Of a stretch of DNA of 64,000 nucleotides, positions 11,381 to 22,469 are shown piece by piece. Below the pieces are notes generated by a model. That model did no database searches and had not been told where the DNA came from. It saw only the letters and a list, made by a program, of their open reading frames with translations. The position numbers and the translations under genes were made by a program. This stretch comes from Mytilus trossulus. Lineage: Eukaryota; Mollusca; Bivalvia; Mytilida; Mytilidae. The stretch covers positions 29,613,578 through 29,677,577 of the forward strand of contig NC_086378.1 of the NCBI RefSeq assembly GCF_036588685.1, written 5' to 3'. How positions within the stretch are numbered: position 1 is the first letter of the stretch; each line of letters opens with the position of its first letter.

Positions 11381-11992
11381 TTAACCGGATTTTTATGACA
11401 AAAATGTCGGTTATTGATTTGGGGATGCTCGGCGGGCGGGCGGTCGGTCGGGCGGGCGGCAATCAAATGTTGTCCGTGCATTAACTCATGAACCGTTCAA
11501 CCAAAACTTTTAAAATTTTAATATGTTGTTACTGACAACTAAATGAAGGTCAAGTTCAATAATAGCGATTTTGACTTTTACCGTTCAGGAGTTATGGTTC
11601 TTGAAAGATTGAAAAATGGTGTTTCCAGTCGTGTCCGTGCATTTTCTCATGAACCATTCAATCAAAGCTTTTCAAATTCTAATACGTTGTTACTGATGAC
11701 AAAATAGAGGTCAAGTTAAATAATGATGATTTTGACTTTTACCGTTCAGGAGTTATGGTTCTTGAAAGATCGTAAAAAGGTGTTTCCATTCACGTTGTTG
11801 CATTTACTCACAAACCATTCAATCTAAGCTTTTCAAATTTTAATATGTTGATACTGATGACAAAATAGAGGTCAAATTTGATATTGACGATTTTCACTTT
11901 CACCAATCATCAGTAATGGTTCTAGTGATATTGCCAGGACACAAATTAATGTTAATAAATCCGGTTTGCTGTCGTTTTGACAGCCTCTTGTT
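11381..11992 (+). mobile_element. Pearl/Helentron-like (HINE) element, about three tandem core units
   Basis: The left end TTAACCGGATTTTTATGAC is followed by GGTTATTGATTTGGGGATGC and a G-rich stretch (GGCGGGCGGGCGG, 11430-11460). The core is a ~160-bp unit repeated about three times; GTTATGGTTCTTGAAAGAT is at about 11591 and 11751, with a diverged unit at about 11905. The right end carries AAATCCGGTT, inverted relative to the left AACCGGATTT. It is followed by a GCTGTC/GACAGC hairpin and CCTCTTGTT. Short subterminal inverted repeats, a 3' hairpin and a ~160-bp tandem core match what is known of bivalve pearl elements and Helentron-associated elements. No protein is encoded. An inverted relative is at 46963-48075. 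Confidence 0.7.
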
Positions 11993-12430
11993 ACATTATA
12001 AAGTAACAATACATTGAACATAGCAATTATTATCACTGATACGTACCACGGTTAAGTTAAAAACAAATAAAAATATTAAAAAATATAAAAATCTATATCT
12101 GTTGAAATTGGTATTAGAAGTGATTTTGTTGGGTTTTTTTTCATTTATTTAAAATGATTGAAGTACGTAATATGTTACAAAATTTACATAAACATACCGT
12201 TTTGTTACTAAATGGAAAGAACTTCATTCTATTTGCTGAAAGTGAAAACAACTTTTTAAATCCAATCTTGTAAAATTCGATACATGTAAATGTATGTGTG
12301 TGTGTGTGTGTAAATAAAGTCAATAAGTTTGCTATACCTAAATTTCATTTTTGGGATACATGGTTTAAGCGTTCAAGTAGATTATGTTAACACATGCTAT
12401 GGGTAAAATCTCTTTGTTCTGACTGTGCTA
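11993..12430. other. No gene; short (TG)n microsatellite
   Basis: AT-rich sequence with a TG dinucleotide run at about 12292-12312. The minus open frame at 12141-12323 is a translation across that microsatellite. Confidence 0.5.
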
Positions 12431-12612
12431 TAATCTGAATAATGCACAGCTAAGGTGTGAATTATTCTGCACAGTTCAAATCTATTTTTACCTATAGGGG
12501 CATTTCCTAGATCCTGAAAGGGGTGTGACATGTTTCCTGTGACCCTTTAACCTGAACGCCTACGTCGTTCGGGTTAATCAGGGTCACCCAAGCTGTGCAG
12601 GTTAAATCCAAT
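12431..12612. mobile_element. Small inverted-repeat (foldback/MITE-like) element
   Basis: GTGACCCTTTAACCTGAACG at 12539-12558 pairs with CGTTCGGGTTAATCAGGGTC at 12566-12585 across a 7-nt loop. Outer copies of CTGCACAG (about 12470) and CTGTGCAG (about 12593) also pair. TGCACAGCTAAGGTGTG near 12442 resembles the reverse complement of the right end (TGCACAGCTTGGGTGAC). This suggests a ~180-bp element with palindromic termini. Confidence 0.55.
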
Positions 12613-12984
12613 ATACCGACTTGCTTGGTCAATAACTATAACTTAACATGGTCATTATTGCATCCATTCTAAAAGTTTATTTGATTCTTAAAATTTGATA
12701 AACAGATTTTTTCTGGAAAACATGTAGAAAACTGTACGTTTGGATGGACGGGATGTATAAAATAGTAAGCTTGAATTCACGTCAAGTCGGAATGAGCTTG
12801 GATATAAAATCCCCGCCCTTTTTTGTGGATTTTGCAACGCTCACTGCCCTAAATGAATTAACTTTTATTTTTTATTGTAGGCCGTTGGTGAAGATTTATG
12901 TCACACGCATTGATAAACAATCCATTAGTATAACAGTTGCATTACATTATATTGACAACAATGTGTGATAAAAACAAATAAACA
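12613..12984. other. No gene recognised
   Basis: The 74-codon open frame at 12744-12968 has no recognisable domain and looks like chance. Confidence 0.4.
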
Positions 12985-13190
12985 TAATAGAGGGGGAGGA
13001 CAGGGGGTAACCTTCTCCCTTCTCCCACCCCTCTTCTCCTTTCTCCCATTAGAATAAAACATCTTCTTTTGAGATAAATTAAAAAAAATTCTCCTTTCTC
13101 CAACTGTTTCTCCTTTCTCCCAGCCTTCCTCTCCTTTCTCCTACCCCCTTTCTCCCTCACGGTCTCCCTTACCCCTGTCCCCCCTCATAA
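12985..13190. repeat. Polypyrimidine low-complexity tract (TTCTCCTTTCTCCCA)n
   Basis: The plus strand is almost only C and T. TCTCCTTTCTCC repeats irregularly at least six times, interrupted by a ~50-bp AT-rich piece at about 13050-13090. The minus-strand frame encoding GGRRKERKAGRKEK is an artefact of the tract. Confidence 0.8.
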
Positions 13191-13265
13191 TGTCAAAAAA
13201 TAGGGGTACAACAATCAACATTGTATCATAATGGTGAACTATTCCGAGGACAAGTTCTGAGGCTG

Positions 13266-13395
13266 ACGTTTTTTATATAGATAAGACCGTTGCTTTTTTT
13301 CTGTTTGATTTACTTTACACAAATTCTCACTTGAATGCAGAGCTGTCTCATTGACACTCACACCAGTGTACATATTCTCATTTTTAAAAAGTAGT
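13266..13395 (-). repeat. Family A fragment, reverse orientation
   Basis: GAGCTGTCTCATTGACACTC is the reverse complement of the family A head (GAGTGTCAATGAGACAGCTC form). AGATAAGACCGTTG upstream matches the reverse of the family A interior CAACGGTCTTATCT. Confidence 0.65.
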
Positions 13396-13663
13396 GATAT
13401 GCATAAAACGCGTCACTTTCGTTTACGTCCACCAGACATCAACCAAACAAAACAAAACAAAAAACAACAACACCAAAAGATATTTGGAGACCGAACAGTC
13501 AAATATAGTAGGCAAGTGCAGTGGGCAAGTGTCAGTTCAATACGCGAAGCTTACGTGAAGTTACCCACCCCACCCAACCCCCACACACAACAAGAATAAA
13601 GTTTGATATAGATATATATATCTATATAAACACAGCCAATGACGTGTTTCCCAAGTTTATAGA
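13396..13663. other. No gene recognised
   Basis: Low-complexity A/C-rich sequence, including AAACAAAACAAAACAAAAAA-like runs and an AT palindrome around 13605-13627. Confidence 0.4.
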
Positions 13664-14579
13664 GACGGCGTGCACAAAGCTGAGTCTACAAATGTAACGT
13701 CTTCAAATTACAAAAACCATTTACGACGTCGGTATTTTCCCTCAGAAAACGTAAGCGTAACAAAAACACTGGACACTTAGTTTACCACATAATCCTAAAC
13801 ATTCACGTTCAACATATTTCTTTTTTTTTTCGAACAAGAAAGTGCAGCAAATGCACATTTTGAAAATATAAATAAATATTTGCTACGAGCAGTATAATGG
13901 AAATAATTAGCGACGATGTCGTGGATCCTTTTCAGAAAACAGCGTCAAAACGCCATTTCTTTAGATTGTAACATAATAGCTGGACATTTAAAAAAAATCA
14001 GGTGTTCAGTCTGGACTATCGAATCATTCATATGTTGCAGATTTTATTAAACCTCTGGTTTTGCACATTTCGAATACCAAGTTATTTTGGAAATAAAAAG
14101 ATAGCAATAACATATTTTTTCTTACCGATTCTTCCATTTTGATTATTAGTCCTTCCAAATTACTACTTCTTACACATAACGAAGATCATTCCAAACTTAT
14201 CTACTATGGTCGTTTTTGATTTTTTTGCGGTAAATTTCATATAATGTCAGAGTCCGAATCTGAACAATTCTATTATACGAAAATGTGGGATACAATGTTA
14301 AATTTGTATAAGTTTTAGGTCAAAAACTCTATTTTATGCTAATTTAATGTTACAAGTTACACCGATTTTTTGCCGTTTTCTATATGTCCGTTTCATGCTT
14401 TATAGATTAAATATTAATTTACCTTACTAGTAATGTGGATTCTTATGGCATGCATTCATCATTTTATCATGAAAAAAAATTCTTCTTCAAAAAATATTAA
14501 AAATACATATAAATATTATATGTTTAAAGCTATTGAAAAAGCGCATTTTACAGTTGCCGTCAACTTTGTGCACGCCGTC
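13664..14579. mobile_element. Non-autonomous TIR DNA transposon (~0.9 kb)
   Basis: Left terminus GACGGCGTGCACAAAGCTGA (13664-13683). The right terminus, reverse-complemented, is GACGGCGTGCACAAAGTTGA, 19 of 20 identical. AGA flanks both sides (13661-13663 and 14580-14582), a possible 3-bp target duplication. The interior has no frame longer than about 60 codons, so it is non-autonomous. I cannot assign the superfamily. Confidence 0.75.
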
Positions 14580-14952
14580 AGAGCATCATGAACATATGGT
14601 CGAGGTTTTTTTACACACATCCTCTATACAAAGTAAACAATGTAAAACCACGATCAATATAATAAAAAAAAACGAATTCGATAAACGATAATCAGTCATT
14701 TAACGCTGAAGCTGTATTATTTATTACCTCGACATTTACACATTGACAAAATTTATGATTTTCATCTTTTAAAAAACAAAAAATACTTAAGGAAGTAGCT
14801 TAGCTCCCAAAAACTTTTAGACTTATAATTATGTTAAGTAAACTATAAGGGTATTTTGTAAATTCAGAAAGCCAAATCATCGAAGCTTTCTTGACTTCTA
14901 TTAAAAATTTCATTACTGTTTAATTATTTGATTTGTATTATGACTGAATTTC
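14580..14952. other. No gene recognised
   Basis: AT-rich sequence between two TIR elements. Confidence 0.4.
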
Positions 14953-15097
14953 CAGGGGCGGATCCAGCCATTTTAAAAAGGGGGGTTCTTACCTAGGACA
15001 AAAAAAAGGGGGTCCAATTACATGTCCCCATTCAAATGCATTGATCGTCCAAACACGGGGGGTCCAACCCCCGGAACCCCCTCTGGATCCGCACCTG
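14953..15097. mobile_element. hAT-like MITE, 145 bp
   Basis: The left end is CAGGGGCGGATCCAG and the right end, reverse-complemented, is CAGGTGCGGATCCAG. ATTTC flanks both sides (14948-14952 and 15098-15102). The inside is G-run rich (GGGGGGTTC, GGGGGGTCC). CAGGGGCGGATCC termini are widespread in animal MITEs; a CAGnG terminus fits hAT, although only 5 bp of the usual 8-bp duplication can be seen. Confidence 0.75.
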
Positions 15098-15102
15098 ATT
15101 TC

Positions 15103-16119
15103 AATAACGGAGCAGTAGTTATAAGATTTACTGGTATGCTTGAAATTACATAGTCATTTAGCCAGTTCAGGTTAAACTTATTGAGTAATACACATACGAA
15201 GATACATGTAAATTCCTCAATCATATATAAAGGTCTCGCCATTCAAGGAGTCTCAAACGGGATTACGATAACTGGTTTGTCATTAGAAACGTTGTTTTGT
15301 AAGTCATATGACCTCTGTTGCACCTCACTGAATCTGAAGCTGTTATGTTATCGTATATTTTATCATTGATTAAACATACTTAAAGATTATTGAACAAAAA
15401 ATCTACCTCACACATTTGGGATTTAAAAATAATTATCAAAAGTACATTACCCGTTAAGCATAATAAAATTCGGGAAAAAATAGATAAGTAAATGTTGAAC
15501 TGGTCAACTAAGAAACACTGAAGTTGTAAAATAGACAAAAGCTGGCAAGCATGACTTATTGATATATTGTTAGTGATTATAATTTATATATAAAACGATC
15601 GTGAAACAGATGTTAAGTTAATAGGATCATAGTGTGTCAACAGAGGTTTTGAGGGTAGGTCGTATTTATTATAATTGTTCTAATTGTATAGGTATTCTTC
15701 ATAGTTTGTGGTCATTATATTAATCTCGATAATTGACCAACTTGCATGAAATATTTGTCACTGGGCGTTCAACAGCGAATAATCAATCAATTGATTGATT
15801 GACCGCTTATGATAAACTCTCAAGGTAAATTTTGAGTTCAACGATCATACTCAAATCAACATTTTTATTTTACATTTTAAGTACATACTTTTCAGTTACA
15901 ATTTGATCTGTGTTATATTTGTTCAATGTTAACTATATTATGATTTTAGCTGTAAATGGAAAAAGATTATGTATTATACTTAACCTTTGGGTATACTTGA
16001 CATGTAAGCTTTAGTCTGAAATTATTTTATCTAACTTTCATTTAAAAAACAAAACAAACCCGACATGATTATATCTTGGATAGCATATGAATATTGTTTT
16101 GTACCAACCCAGTTGCCCA
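15103..16119. other. No gene recognised
   Basis: AT-rich. A short palindrome, AATCAATCAATTGATTGATT, lies at about 15780-15800. Nothing else is recognised. Confidence 0.45.
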
Positions 16120-16800
16120 GATTTTGCTTCTTACAACCATCCAACAAAGCGACTATTTATTTGCCAGTAACTCAAATATACATAATAATGATTTGTACCA
16201 CCATCAATTCATAGGAAACAGTGGTCTGCTTCCAAGTAGCCAAAACGTTTATTTTTACAAACAATCATAAAATGCAACTGTCTGTTTCCCACTGGCCCGA
16301 ACTGTTGATGGTCTTCGATTGTACCAACTACCCAAAAGAAACAACTGTCTGTTTCTTTGTAGATGTTTGCAGAGGTGGATCAGGGGACAAAGCCCCATTC
16401 AATGTTGGAAAATATGATCGATTTTTTTTAGGTATTAATCGAAGCATGAATCGGTCTGTTTTAAAGACTGGACGTGTAAAAGAATAGACATTTTTTGTTG
16501 ATTTTGCAGCTAGACAAAAGAATAGCCCCTGCCTCATTACAATAGGAAGGTCGTGTAATAGAGTCTGTCAATAGGATACAATTCTTGGAAATTTGGACTT
16601 CCGATGGAAATGAGGGTATATAGATTGAGACAGAAGTTTGGATTACAAAAGACAATATGATCGATGGACCCGTTACGTGCACAAGGCGTGGTACTTTATC
16701 TACACAAAGCATCATATCTAAAGTCCTCATTTTGACCGAACGTGGCTGCGTACTTGTACATCCCAGCTATACGAATGCCATAGTTTAGCCAAACTATGAA
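16120..16800. repeat. Direct tandem duplication, unit 1 (681 bp)
   Basis: It begins GATTTTGCTTCTTACAACC and is followed immediately by unit 2. The two differ at roughly ten positions in about 670. Open frames of 88 (plus), 69 and 89 codons (minus) are duplicated with it but show no recognisable domain, signal peptide or splice structure. The word CTGTCTGTTTC recurs within the unit, so it may contain an older internal repetition. Confidence 0.9.
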
Positions 16801-17472
16801 GATTTTGCTTCTTACAACCATCCAACAAAGCGACTATTTATTTGCCAGTAACTCAAATATACATAATAATGATTTGTACCACCATCAATTCATAGGAAAC
16901 AGTGGTCTGCTTCCAAGTAGCCAAAACGCTTATTTTTACAAACAATCATAAAATGCAACTGTCTGTTTCCCACTGGCCCGAACTGTTGATGGTCTTTGAT
17001 TGTACCAACTACCCAAAAGAAACAACTGTCTGTTTCTTTGTAGATGTTTGCAGAGGTGGATCAGGGGACAAAGTCCCATTCAATGTTGGAAAATATGATC
17101 GATTTTTTTTAGGTATTAATCGAAGCATGAATCGGTCTGTTTTAAAGACTGGACGTGTAAAAGAATAGACATTTTTTGTTGATTTCGCAGCTAGACAAAA
17201 GAATAGCCCCTGCCTCATTACAATAGGAAGGTCGTGTAATAGAGTCTGTCAATAGGATAAAATTCTTGGAAATTTGGACTTCCGATGGAAATGAGGGTAT
17301 ATAGATTGAGACAGAAGTTTGGCTTACAAAAGACAATATGATCGATGGACCCGTTACGTGCACAAGGCGTGGTACTTTATCTACACAAAGCATCATATCT
17401 AAAGTCCTCATTTTGACCGAACGTGGCTGCGTACTTGTACATCCCAGCTATACGAATGCCACAGTTTGGCTA
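16801..17472. repeat. Direct tandem duplication, unit 2
   Basis: Collinear with 16120-16800, with substitutions such as GATTTTGC to GATTTCGC near 17184 and GGATACA to GGATAAA near 17255. Homology ends near CAGTTTGGCTAA. The near-identity indicates a recent duplication or a collapsed/expanded assembly artefact. Confidence 0.9.
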
Positions 17473-19211
17473 ATGTTTTACTGTATGTCGGAAGGAGGCC
17501 AAGATTAGTCATATTTGTATTCCCCAGTTACCTTTTAAATAATTTAATTATAAGAGAAATCTACTTCTGTTGTGTTAGAGTTCCTCATTCTTTTCAATAC
17601 ATTGTAAATTGAGCATACATACTGCATAAAGACATAATGACAATGGACAATGCCATGTCAGCGCTACAGGCTATATATTAGGGAAACATTCAAATTATCT
17701 ATATTTACGAAAAATGATATCGTCAAGCTGTTACTGAAATAACAGAAAAGCAGAAAAGGTCGATCCCTGACCTAAAAAATAAATATTGTCAAAACCCGGT
17801 CACAACAGATCGTATGATTTTTTGTCATGGAAGATCTTTAAAATAGTTGTCGCGGGACTGTCGTGCAAAATGTAAAAAAAAACATATTTAGAGTGGTCAC
17901 TTCAGCTACTTGATGTCCACAAATATTCTAGGACAGAAAGAAAAAAAAAGACTTGCAATTGTACTGTCGTGGGTTTGACGCAAGTCGGTCGTCATGAAGT
18001 CATGGAAATCAGTCACGTTTGTTGAATAGAATAAACGACTATTCCGCCCCCCCTCTTTTTCACTAAAATATTAAATGACTTGTTGAAAATCTTATATAAC
18101 AAACAGAAACTGCTATTGAAAATTTAGTTCCGCCAAGTAGAAGTGCTGCATTATTGAAAAGCAAACACTTGCACGCACACATACCAAACCTCATGACGTC
18201 AAACGACAAAATAATTACGGTATTTAAAGTCTGATGAAAAAACTCGTAAAATATTGCTCTAAGGTCAACCTCAAGTTCAATTGTGGAACTTTAGTACGTC
18301 TGAGAATTAAACTTTTATCTACCTGTTTCATATTTAGTTTATTACTTGTAGCATTAATTATAAGTTTAATTTGTACTTAAGCTATTATTTTCCAATTAAT
18401 TATTCATAAATTTAAAGGCTATCCATAATCCATAGATGTTCTCGTTTATTGATGGTAAAATGTAAATAATTCTCGGGTCTTATCGATGAATAAAACTATT
18501 TGCGGGACATTTTGTTGATTTACAACCTAAAAGCAATCAAATTATATTTGCTTCCGACTTAAGCGTCTTATTGATCCTACGATATTAAACACGCCAAGTT
18601 AGGAATAAACCAAGCAAAATCAGTAATTACTCTTGTAAGCGACAATGTAGATTTGAAGAAATAGCAGCAAAAGGAAACGGACATTGAATAAGCGGGTAAG
18701 TCAGTCTATCCACGTCTTTTATTGGCACGATAAGTAAGGTTGTATATGTGCCATCTTAAATTTTATCATAAAACCGGTATACATAATGTATCTGTGTCTT
18801 TCCTACAATGAATGTGTTTTTGTGAAATATCAATTGTATTCTTGTTAAATATCAGTAGACATTTTGAAAGTTAGTTCGAAATGATACTGAAATAGTTGTT
18901 GGAGTTGAAAAGTAGACATTTTGATGTAAATTCGAAACTGTTAAACTATAAAAGAAAATACCTCCATGTTTATTAGACCATATCTGAATTTCTTTTCACC
19001 TTTGGACACAAACTTGATAGAAAGATGCACACTTTCACATTAAAAACTAACTTTCGACTAAAGAAAATTATTGAACTATGTCCATTTTAAATGAAAGCGA
19101 CAGGTAGGGAGATAGATTTAATGTTTCGTCATTTCATTTGGGAAATTATATATCTTCTAGACTCAGCCGTGTTACATAACGGATAACTTTATAGATACAT
19201 TTTGTACCTAG
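17473..19211. other. No gene recognised
   Basis: AT-rich intergenic DNA with scattered homopolymers. I see no domain-bearing exon on either strand. Confidence 0.45.
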
Positions 19212-19320
19212 ATTAAAATTGTGTATGCCAGACGCGCCATTTTTCAGCAAAAGACTAGAGCACTCGTCAATGACGATCGAATCAAAATAGCTTGTAACGC
19301 CAAAACCTTCCAAATACAAA
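19212..19320 (+). repeat. Dispersed repeat family D, diverged fragment
   Basis: Contains GCCAGACGCGCCATTTTTC, AGCAAAAGACTAGAGCACTC and GACGATCGAATCAAAA, an eroded form of the family D core (CGCGTTTCGTCTACAAAAG ... GTGACGCTCGAAT). Confidence 0.65.
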
Positions 19321-19957
19321 GTAATACAATATAATATAATATCCTTATACCTTTGAAAATTTCAAACTTCTTTGCTTGTAGACCAACAATTTTCGTTTTA
19401 GGATTTAATTGTGCATTCCTTTAAAAACAGTCTATACTGTTTAATGACAGTTTTATGTCCAACGGGATTTAGGTGACGTATTCGATAAATGGTGATGATG
19501 ATAATGATGGATGACTGTTTAACGTCTTATATTGCGAGAAATGTATTGCATATTCTGAACGAGAACATTTTGTGTGATAGTGATACGAACCCTGCTTTGT
19601 ACTAGAATGACACGTTGAACCGGATTTTTTACGTTTTTGGTAATATATCCGTCTGTACTCTTCGTACCAAAACACGTCATTCTGACTCCGGGCCGTCCAA
19701 TGTTTGCTCTTATGTGCCAAGAAAAGAAGAAGTAAAAATTAATACCAATTTTAAAGTCAATTATTTGACCCAGCCGGAGATAGGAACTAAGACTTTACAT
19801 TGACCTATAATTATTTACTGTTATTTATAAATTGTTATTTGAATGGAGAGTTGTCTCATTGGCACTCATACCACATCTTCCTATATATATTTACGCACTT
19901 TTCTCCAAGACCAACGAAACGATTCCACACGATACCACTGCAGTGGTATATACAAAC
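19321..19957. other. No gene; reverse family A head at 19843-19895
   Basis: GGAGAGTTGTCTCATTGGCA followed by CTCATACCACATCTTCC at about 19843-19886 is the reverse complement of the family A head. Flanking open frames (19469-19720 minus, 19615-19803 plus) show no domain. Confidence 0.5.
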
Positions 19958-21307
19958 TAGAGGCTCTAAAGAGCCTGTGTCGCTCACCTTGGTCTATGTG
20001 CATATTAAATTAAGGACACAAATGGATTCATGACAAAATTGAATTTTGGTGATGGTGACGTGTTTGAAGTTCTTACTTTACTGAGCGTTCTTGCTTCTTA
20101 CAATTATATCTATAATGAACTTTACCCATTAGTAACAGAGAAAAATATTTGGTAAAAATTTACATAAATTTACCAAATTAATGATAATTGTTAAAAATTG
20201 ACAATAAAGGACAATAACTCCTTAAGGGGTCAATTGACCATTTAGGTCATGTTGACTTATTTGTAGATCTTACTTTGCTGAACATTATTGCTGCTTACAG
20301 TTTATCGCTATCTATAATTATAGTATTCAAGATAATAACCAAAAACGGCAAAATTTCTTTGAAAATTACCAATTGGAGGGCAGTAACCCAACAACCCATT
20401 GTCCAATTCATCTGAAAATTTCAGGGCAGATAGATATTGACTTGATTAACAATTTAACTTGTGTCAGATTTGCTTTAAATGCTTTGGTTTCAGAGTTATA
20501 AGCAAAAATCTACATGTTTCCCCTGTTCTATTTTTAGCCGTGGCGGCCATCTTGGTTGAATGGCCAGGTCATCGGACACGTTTTTCAAACTTAATACCCC
20601 AAAGATGATTGTGGCTAAGTTTGGATTAATTTGGCCCAGTAGTTTCAGAGGAGAAGATTTTTGTAAAAGATTACTTAGATTTATGAAAAATGGTTAAAAA
20701 TTTACTATAAAGGGCAATAACTCCTAAAGGGGCAACTGACCATTTCGGTCATGTTGACTTATTTGTAAATCTAACTTTGCTGAATATTATTGATGTGTAC
20801 AGTTTATCTCTATCTATAATAATATTCAAGATAATAACCAAAAACAGCAAAATTTCCTCAAAACTACCAATTCAGGGGCAGCAACCCAACAACGGTTTGA
20901 CCGATTCATCTGAAAATTTCAGGGCAGATAGATCTTGACCTGATAAACATTTTTACCACATTTCAGATTTCCTCCAAATGCTTTTGTTTTTGAGTTATAA
21001 GCCAAAAACTGCATTTTACCCCTATGTTCTACTTTTAGCCGTGGCGGCCATCTTGGTTGTTTGACCGGGTCACGCCACACATTTTGTAAACTAGATACCC
21101 CAAAGATGATTGTGGCCAAGTTTGGAATAATTTGGACCAGTAGTTTCAGAGGAGAAGATTTTTGTAAAAGATTACTTAGATTTAAGAAAAATGGTTAACA
21201 ATTGACTATCAAGGGCAATAACTCCTAAAGGGGGTAACTGACCATTTCGGTCATGTTGACTTATTTGTAAATCTTTTGGCCAGGTGAGCTAAAAAGGCGA
21301 CAGAAGT
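19958..21307 (+). mobile_element. Family C element with ~500-bp internal tandem repeats
   Basis: It starts TAGAGGCTCTAAAGAGCCTG, itself a hairpin (AGGCTCT/AGAGCCT), followed by TGTCGCTCACCTTGG. It ends GCCAGGTGAGCTAAAAAGGC then GACAG, whose reverse complement again gives GCTCACCTGGC, so the ends are imperfectly inverted. AATAACTCCT-type words (with GGGCAATAACTCCTAAAGGG) recur near 20215, 20710 and 21215, and GCCGTGGCGGCCATCTTGGT near 20537 and 21038, a ~500-bp period. There is no coding capacity. Relatives are at 45453, 46030 and 50818. Confidence 0.75.
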
Positions 21308-21499
21308 GACCTATGTGTAAACCTATTTGATTTTTCCATAATGATTTTGAGGTGTAAAAACCTCATGATTAAATATATTGATTATACAATTTCCATTACC
21401 AATGCTGTCGTGGGTTATAATTTAATTTTCATCATTCCATTTGGGAAATAAGACATTTTCTAAACTCAGCCGTTCTACATATTGAATAACTTACTACAG
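21308..21499. other. Short spacer, nothing recognised
   Basis: AT-rich spacer between repeats C and D. Confidence 0.35.
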
Positions 21500-21645
21500 A
21501 TATCAGGATCAAACTTTTGTATGTCGGAATCGCGTTTTGTCAGCAAAAGACTCAAACACTGATCAGTGACACTCGAATCAAATTAGTGTAGTATGCCAAA
21601 ATATAGTATGAAGTTTAAAAAATGCATTGAGGACCCAAGCTTTTG
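21500..21645 (+). repeat. Family D, diverged copy
   Basis: Contains GGAATCGCGTTTTGTCAGC, ACTGATCAGTGACACTCGAA and GCATTGAGGACCCAAGC, in the same order as family D elsewhere. Confidence 0.7.
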
Positions 21646-22312
21646 AAAATTTCCGTCAGTAGACGCAAACTGTTAGCTGTTGAAGACAGCAAGCTGTCCT
21701 CTTCATGGTTTTCCAGGTTTTTTTTAACAGGCGACGGAATCAAAGAGGGCACAGGGTAGTCAGTATGTATTCCTTTACTATTTTTCATATTCAATAGTCT
21801 CTTGTTATGTCGTTCATAACATTAAGATTGGAATATATCGCGTGTATCTTACAAATCAACCCTACAATACAAACATACATCTTAAATTATAGTTGTTTTA
21901 GACTAGTTAACTTACACTTTATCTTACACCATAACGACAATGAAATAACAAAGTTAATTTTCAATAACTTTGAACTATAATTGAAACTAAATGGTATATC
22001 ATAGTCTAGTCATTTAGATAAACGGAACATTAAAGGTCTTTATGTACACATACTTCTATCTGTATAAATACTTTTTTTTCGTGCTTTAAAGTCATAAAAC
22101 TTCAAAGTAACCTTCTTACATGTACATATGTCTATACAATTATGAAGTGTACATTTAACGTGATCTATAAGTGTATATATTTTTTGGATTTTTTTACGGA
22201 ATAAAGCTTTTTGGTTATTAAGATCTGAAGGGTCATGGGCCTCTGCGCATATTGGTGAAAATCTTATTGATTGACAATCGGTTGAAGGAAGATTATCCGA
22301 AATCGTTAACTC
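21646..22312. other. No gene recognised
   Basis: AT-rich intergenic sequence. Confidence 0.4.
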
Positions 22313-22469
22313 ATTAAATTTATCAGAAATCGTTTACTATTTATATAATATTAAATTTATCAGAAATCGTTTACTATTTATATAATATTAAATTTATCAG
22401 AAATCGTTTACTATTTATATAATATTAAATTTATCAGAAATCGTTTACTATTTATATAATATTAAATTT
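22313..22469. repeat. 37-bp AT-rich tandem repeat, 4.2 copies
   Basis: The unit begins ATTAAATTTATCAGAAATCG and ends TTTACTATTTATATAAT. It is repeated four times with almost no divergence, then a partial ATTAAATTT. A half-matching TATCCGAAATCGTTAAC precedes it at about 22294. Confidence 0.95.

Noticed and set aside
12942..13160. Basic GGRRKERK-type minus frame
   Set aside because: It is a translation of the polypyrimidine tract.
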